A stretch of DNA of 6,737 nt, from positions 1 through 6,737 of the forward strand of contig CAYMBX010000046.1 of assembly GCA_964388785.1 (NCBI GenBank), written 5' to 3'. The notes below the pieces were generated by a model. That model was not told where the DNA came from. It made no database searches and saw only the letters and a program-made list of their open reading frames with translations. The stretch comes from VGKU01 sp964388785 (GTDB taxonomy: Bacteria; Patescibacteriota; Patescibacteriia; UBA9934; GWF2-40-263). A program made the translations under genes and the position numbers. This document shows, piece after piece, positions 5,623 to 6,737 of the stretch (position 1 is its first letter; every line of letters begins with the position of its first letter).

Positions 5623-6555
5623 ATGAGACGACGAGAATTTTTAGTGGGCATGTTGGGTGCGATTGGAGGTGCGGCGCTGGCCGGGTCCGGTTCATCGGGT
5701 GAGAGGGAGCCAAGCGAGCGTCCGGATACGGAACAAGGAAAAGAGAAAAACGTTGAACGAAAAGAAAGCACCACGCGTCAAACAGACGTTTTGCGTGTTG
5801 AGTTTGAGTCTCTTGTCGATTCACTCAGCCGGGAGGCGACGGAAACATTGCAACGGTTTTACCGAAACAAACATCGTAAACAAACGTGCGAGGATTTGCC
5901 TCGGCTCCTCCGGTCCGAATGGGATCGCATTTCCAAAAATGAACAGAGACACTTGATTGAATCGCGATTTGGCGGAAATGAAAAAGCCGTTGATCGATAT
6001 CTCAAACCGTTTTTCGAGCATCAAGAACGCATCAGAGAGTCTGTGGAAAACGCCGAAAAGACAACCGGCGTGCCTGCCTGGGTGTTGTTTGGAGTGATTG
6101 GTGTGGAGAGCGGTGGTGATCCAAACGCACACAATCAAGAGAGTGGTGCTGCTGGCATTATGCAGATCATGCCGGATACGGCAAAGGATGCCTTGGGTCT
6201 TGTCATTGACGCGGATAAAAAGATCGATGAGCGGCTGGATTTGGAAAAATGCATTTCTGCGGGCGCGAGATACCTTGCTCGCCTGCACGAACAATTCGGC
6301 CAGTGGTCGCTTGCACTTGTTGCGTACGCAGGCGGCGGAGCAAAATTGCGTAGGCGTATCAAAGAATCGTATCGACAGGCAGGGATACAAATGCCTGATC
6401 AGGTCACCAAACAAACCGTTGAAGAAAACGGTGTGAATATTGTTACGTTGTATTCGCGTGAATTTTGTCGGCAAGGCGTTTATCATTCCGTTCAGTATCC
6501 GTTTTTCGTGGAACAGTTCGCTGGACAGATGAGCCAACAAGAAAACGCAGGATAA
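5623..6555 (+). CDS. Tat-signal lytic transglycosylase (SLT domain, GH23-like)
   Basis: 310 residues. The N-terminus MRRREFLVGMLGAIGGAALA carries the RRxFL twin-arginine motif (R3R4-E-F6L7), a weakly hydrophobic core and an ALA cleavage-type end, so Tat export is predicted. Residues 22-55 are a charged, low-complexity linker. Residues 56-145 are a mostly helical region of unknown function. The SLT domain covers about 146-245: VPAWVLFGVIGVESGGDP (150-167) with the likely catalytic Glu162; SGAAGIMQIMPDTA (174-187); AGARYLARLHEQFG (213-226); and ALVAYAGGGAKL (231-242), where the usual AYNAG reads AYAGG. The enzyme cleaves the MurNAc-GlcNAc bond of peptidoglycan to give 1,6-anhydroMurNAc. A C-terminal region (250-310) has no recognised motif. 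It lies 3 nt after the DM13 gene with no SD, so translation is probably coupled and the two are an operon. Confidence 0.87.
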   Translation: MRRREFLVGMLGAIGGAALAGSGSSGEREPSERPDTEQGKEKNVERKESTTRQTDVLRVEFESLVDSLSREATETLQRFYRNKHRKQTCEDLPRLLRSEWDRISKNEQRHLIESRFGGNEKAVDRYLKPFFEHQERIRESVENAEKTTGVPAWVLFGVIGVESGGDPNAHNQESGAAGIMQIMPDTAKDALGLVIDADKKIDERLDLEKCISAGARYLARLHEQFGQWSLALVAYAGGGAKLRRRIKESYRQAGIQMPDQVTKQTVEENGVNIVTLYSREFCRQGVYHSVQYPFFVEQFAGQMSQQENAG

Positions 6556-6556
6556 A

Positions 6557-6578
6557 AAATAACCCGTACGGGTTATTT
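6557..6578. terminator. 22-bp perfect palindrome, bidirectional rho-independent terminator
   Basis: The 22 bp are fully self-complementary: the stem AAATAACCC pairs with GGGTTATTT around a GTAC loop. It begins one base after the lytic transglycosylase stop (6553-6555) and overlaps the stop of the convergent right-edge gene (6577-6579). Read on the minus strand the GC stem is followed by TTATTTTTT, a strong U-tract. Read on the plus strand the tail is only TTATTTAG. It should therefore terminate the minus-strand gene well and the plus-strand operon less well. Confidence 0.8.
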
Positions 6579-6737
6579 AGAGGCCGAAGATGTAGGGGCC
6601 GAACGTGTTGATGTGGCTCTTGAGGAACCAGATGGTCCCCCAGAGGAATCCGCCGACGCACAGGGCGACGCAGGCATATCCCTCGACACTGCTCGCCGGG
6701 ATCTCGCTGATCTTTTCGACGAGGTACAGGATGAAGA
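6577..6737 (-). CDS. C-terminal fragment of an unidentified membrane protein (5' end outside window)
   Basis: The minus strand is open from the right edge to a TAA at 6579-6577, giving 52 residues. It starts FILYLVEKISEIPASSVEGY, continues with a hydrophobic segment ACVALCVGGFLWGTIWFL (21-38, likely membrane-spanning) and ends KSHINTFGPYIFGL. Codons are almost all C/G-ending and a terminator lies directly at the stop, both supporting coding. GC is about 60% by hand count over 6601-6720, higher than the neighbouring transglycosylase gene. I do not recognise the family. Confidence 0.6.
   Translation of the reverse strand, partial: FILYLVEKISEIPASSVEGYACVALCVGGFLWGTIWFLKSHINTFGPYIFGL

Noticed and set aside
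5821..6540. Long minus-strand open frame (239 residues) opposite the lytic transglycosylase
   Set aside because: Its translation is arginine-, phenylalanine- and histidine-rich with no domain, while the opposite strand has clear SLT motifs; it is an antisense shadow.

Overview
This is a bacterial window of about 50% GC using the standard code (TGA is a stop, for example in the ATGA overlap at 2484-2487). It holds eight complete genes and two genes cut by the window edges. No rRNA, tRNA, CRISPR array, transposase or phage gene was seen. The lineage is not settled. None of the eight complete genes has a recognisable Shine-Dalgarno sequence, and two appear to be leaderless, which points away from a classical enterobacterial or Bacillus-like genome. 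A Patescibacteria-like or other environmental bacterium is a guess, not a demonstrated placement.

Layout. The left edge (2-127, +) is the serine-rich C-terminal end of an unidentified gene, closed by a TTCG-type hairpin terminator at 146-167. Two minus-strand genes follow. One encodes a secreted, membrane-anchored bactofilin-like beta-solenoid protein (166-1296). The other encodes a small stand-alone SET-domain lysine methyltransferase (1318-1725). The SET gene diverges from a plus-strand cluster at a 30-bp intergenic gap containing the palindrome AGTATACT, which reads as a -10 box on both strands. The plus-strand cluster encodes a YadG-type ABC ATPase (1756-2487), a YadH-type ABC-2 permease overlapping it by 4 bp (2484-3257), and a divergent Nramp-superfamily transporter (3268-4662). 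The transporter lacks both classical metal-binding motifs. Its stop codon overlaps the stop of a convergent GlsB/YeaQ-type small membrane protein gene (4659-4907, -).

Across an 88-bp divergent intergenic region is a second plus-strand pair: a membrane-anchored DM13-domain protein (4996-5619) and, 3 nt later, a Tat-signal lytic transglycosylase (5623-6555). A perfect 22-bp palindrome at 6557-6578 forms a terminator shared with a convergent, GC-richer membrane-protein gene that runs off the right edge (6577-6737, -).

Together the genes are envelope-centred: a periplasmic or cell-surface solenoid, a lipid or solute exporter, a transporter, a stress membrane protein, a redox-type anchored domain and a wall-cleaving enzyme. 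The SET methyltransferase is the outlier. The most interesting points are the SD-less, leaderless-type gene starts, the shared -10 palindrome, the rewired Nramp site and the indel-free 8 x 17-residue solenoid. I see no clearly new multi-gene system, only unusual members of known families.
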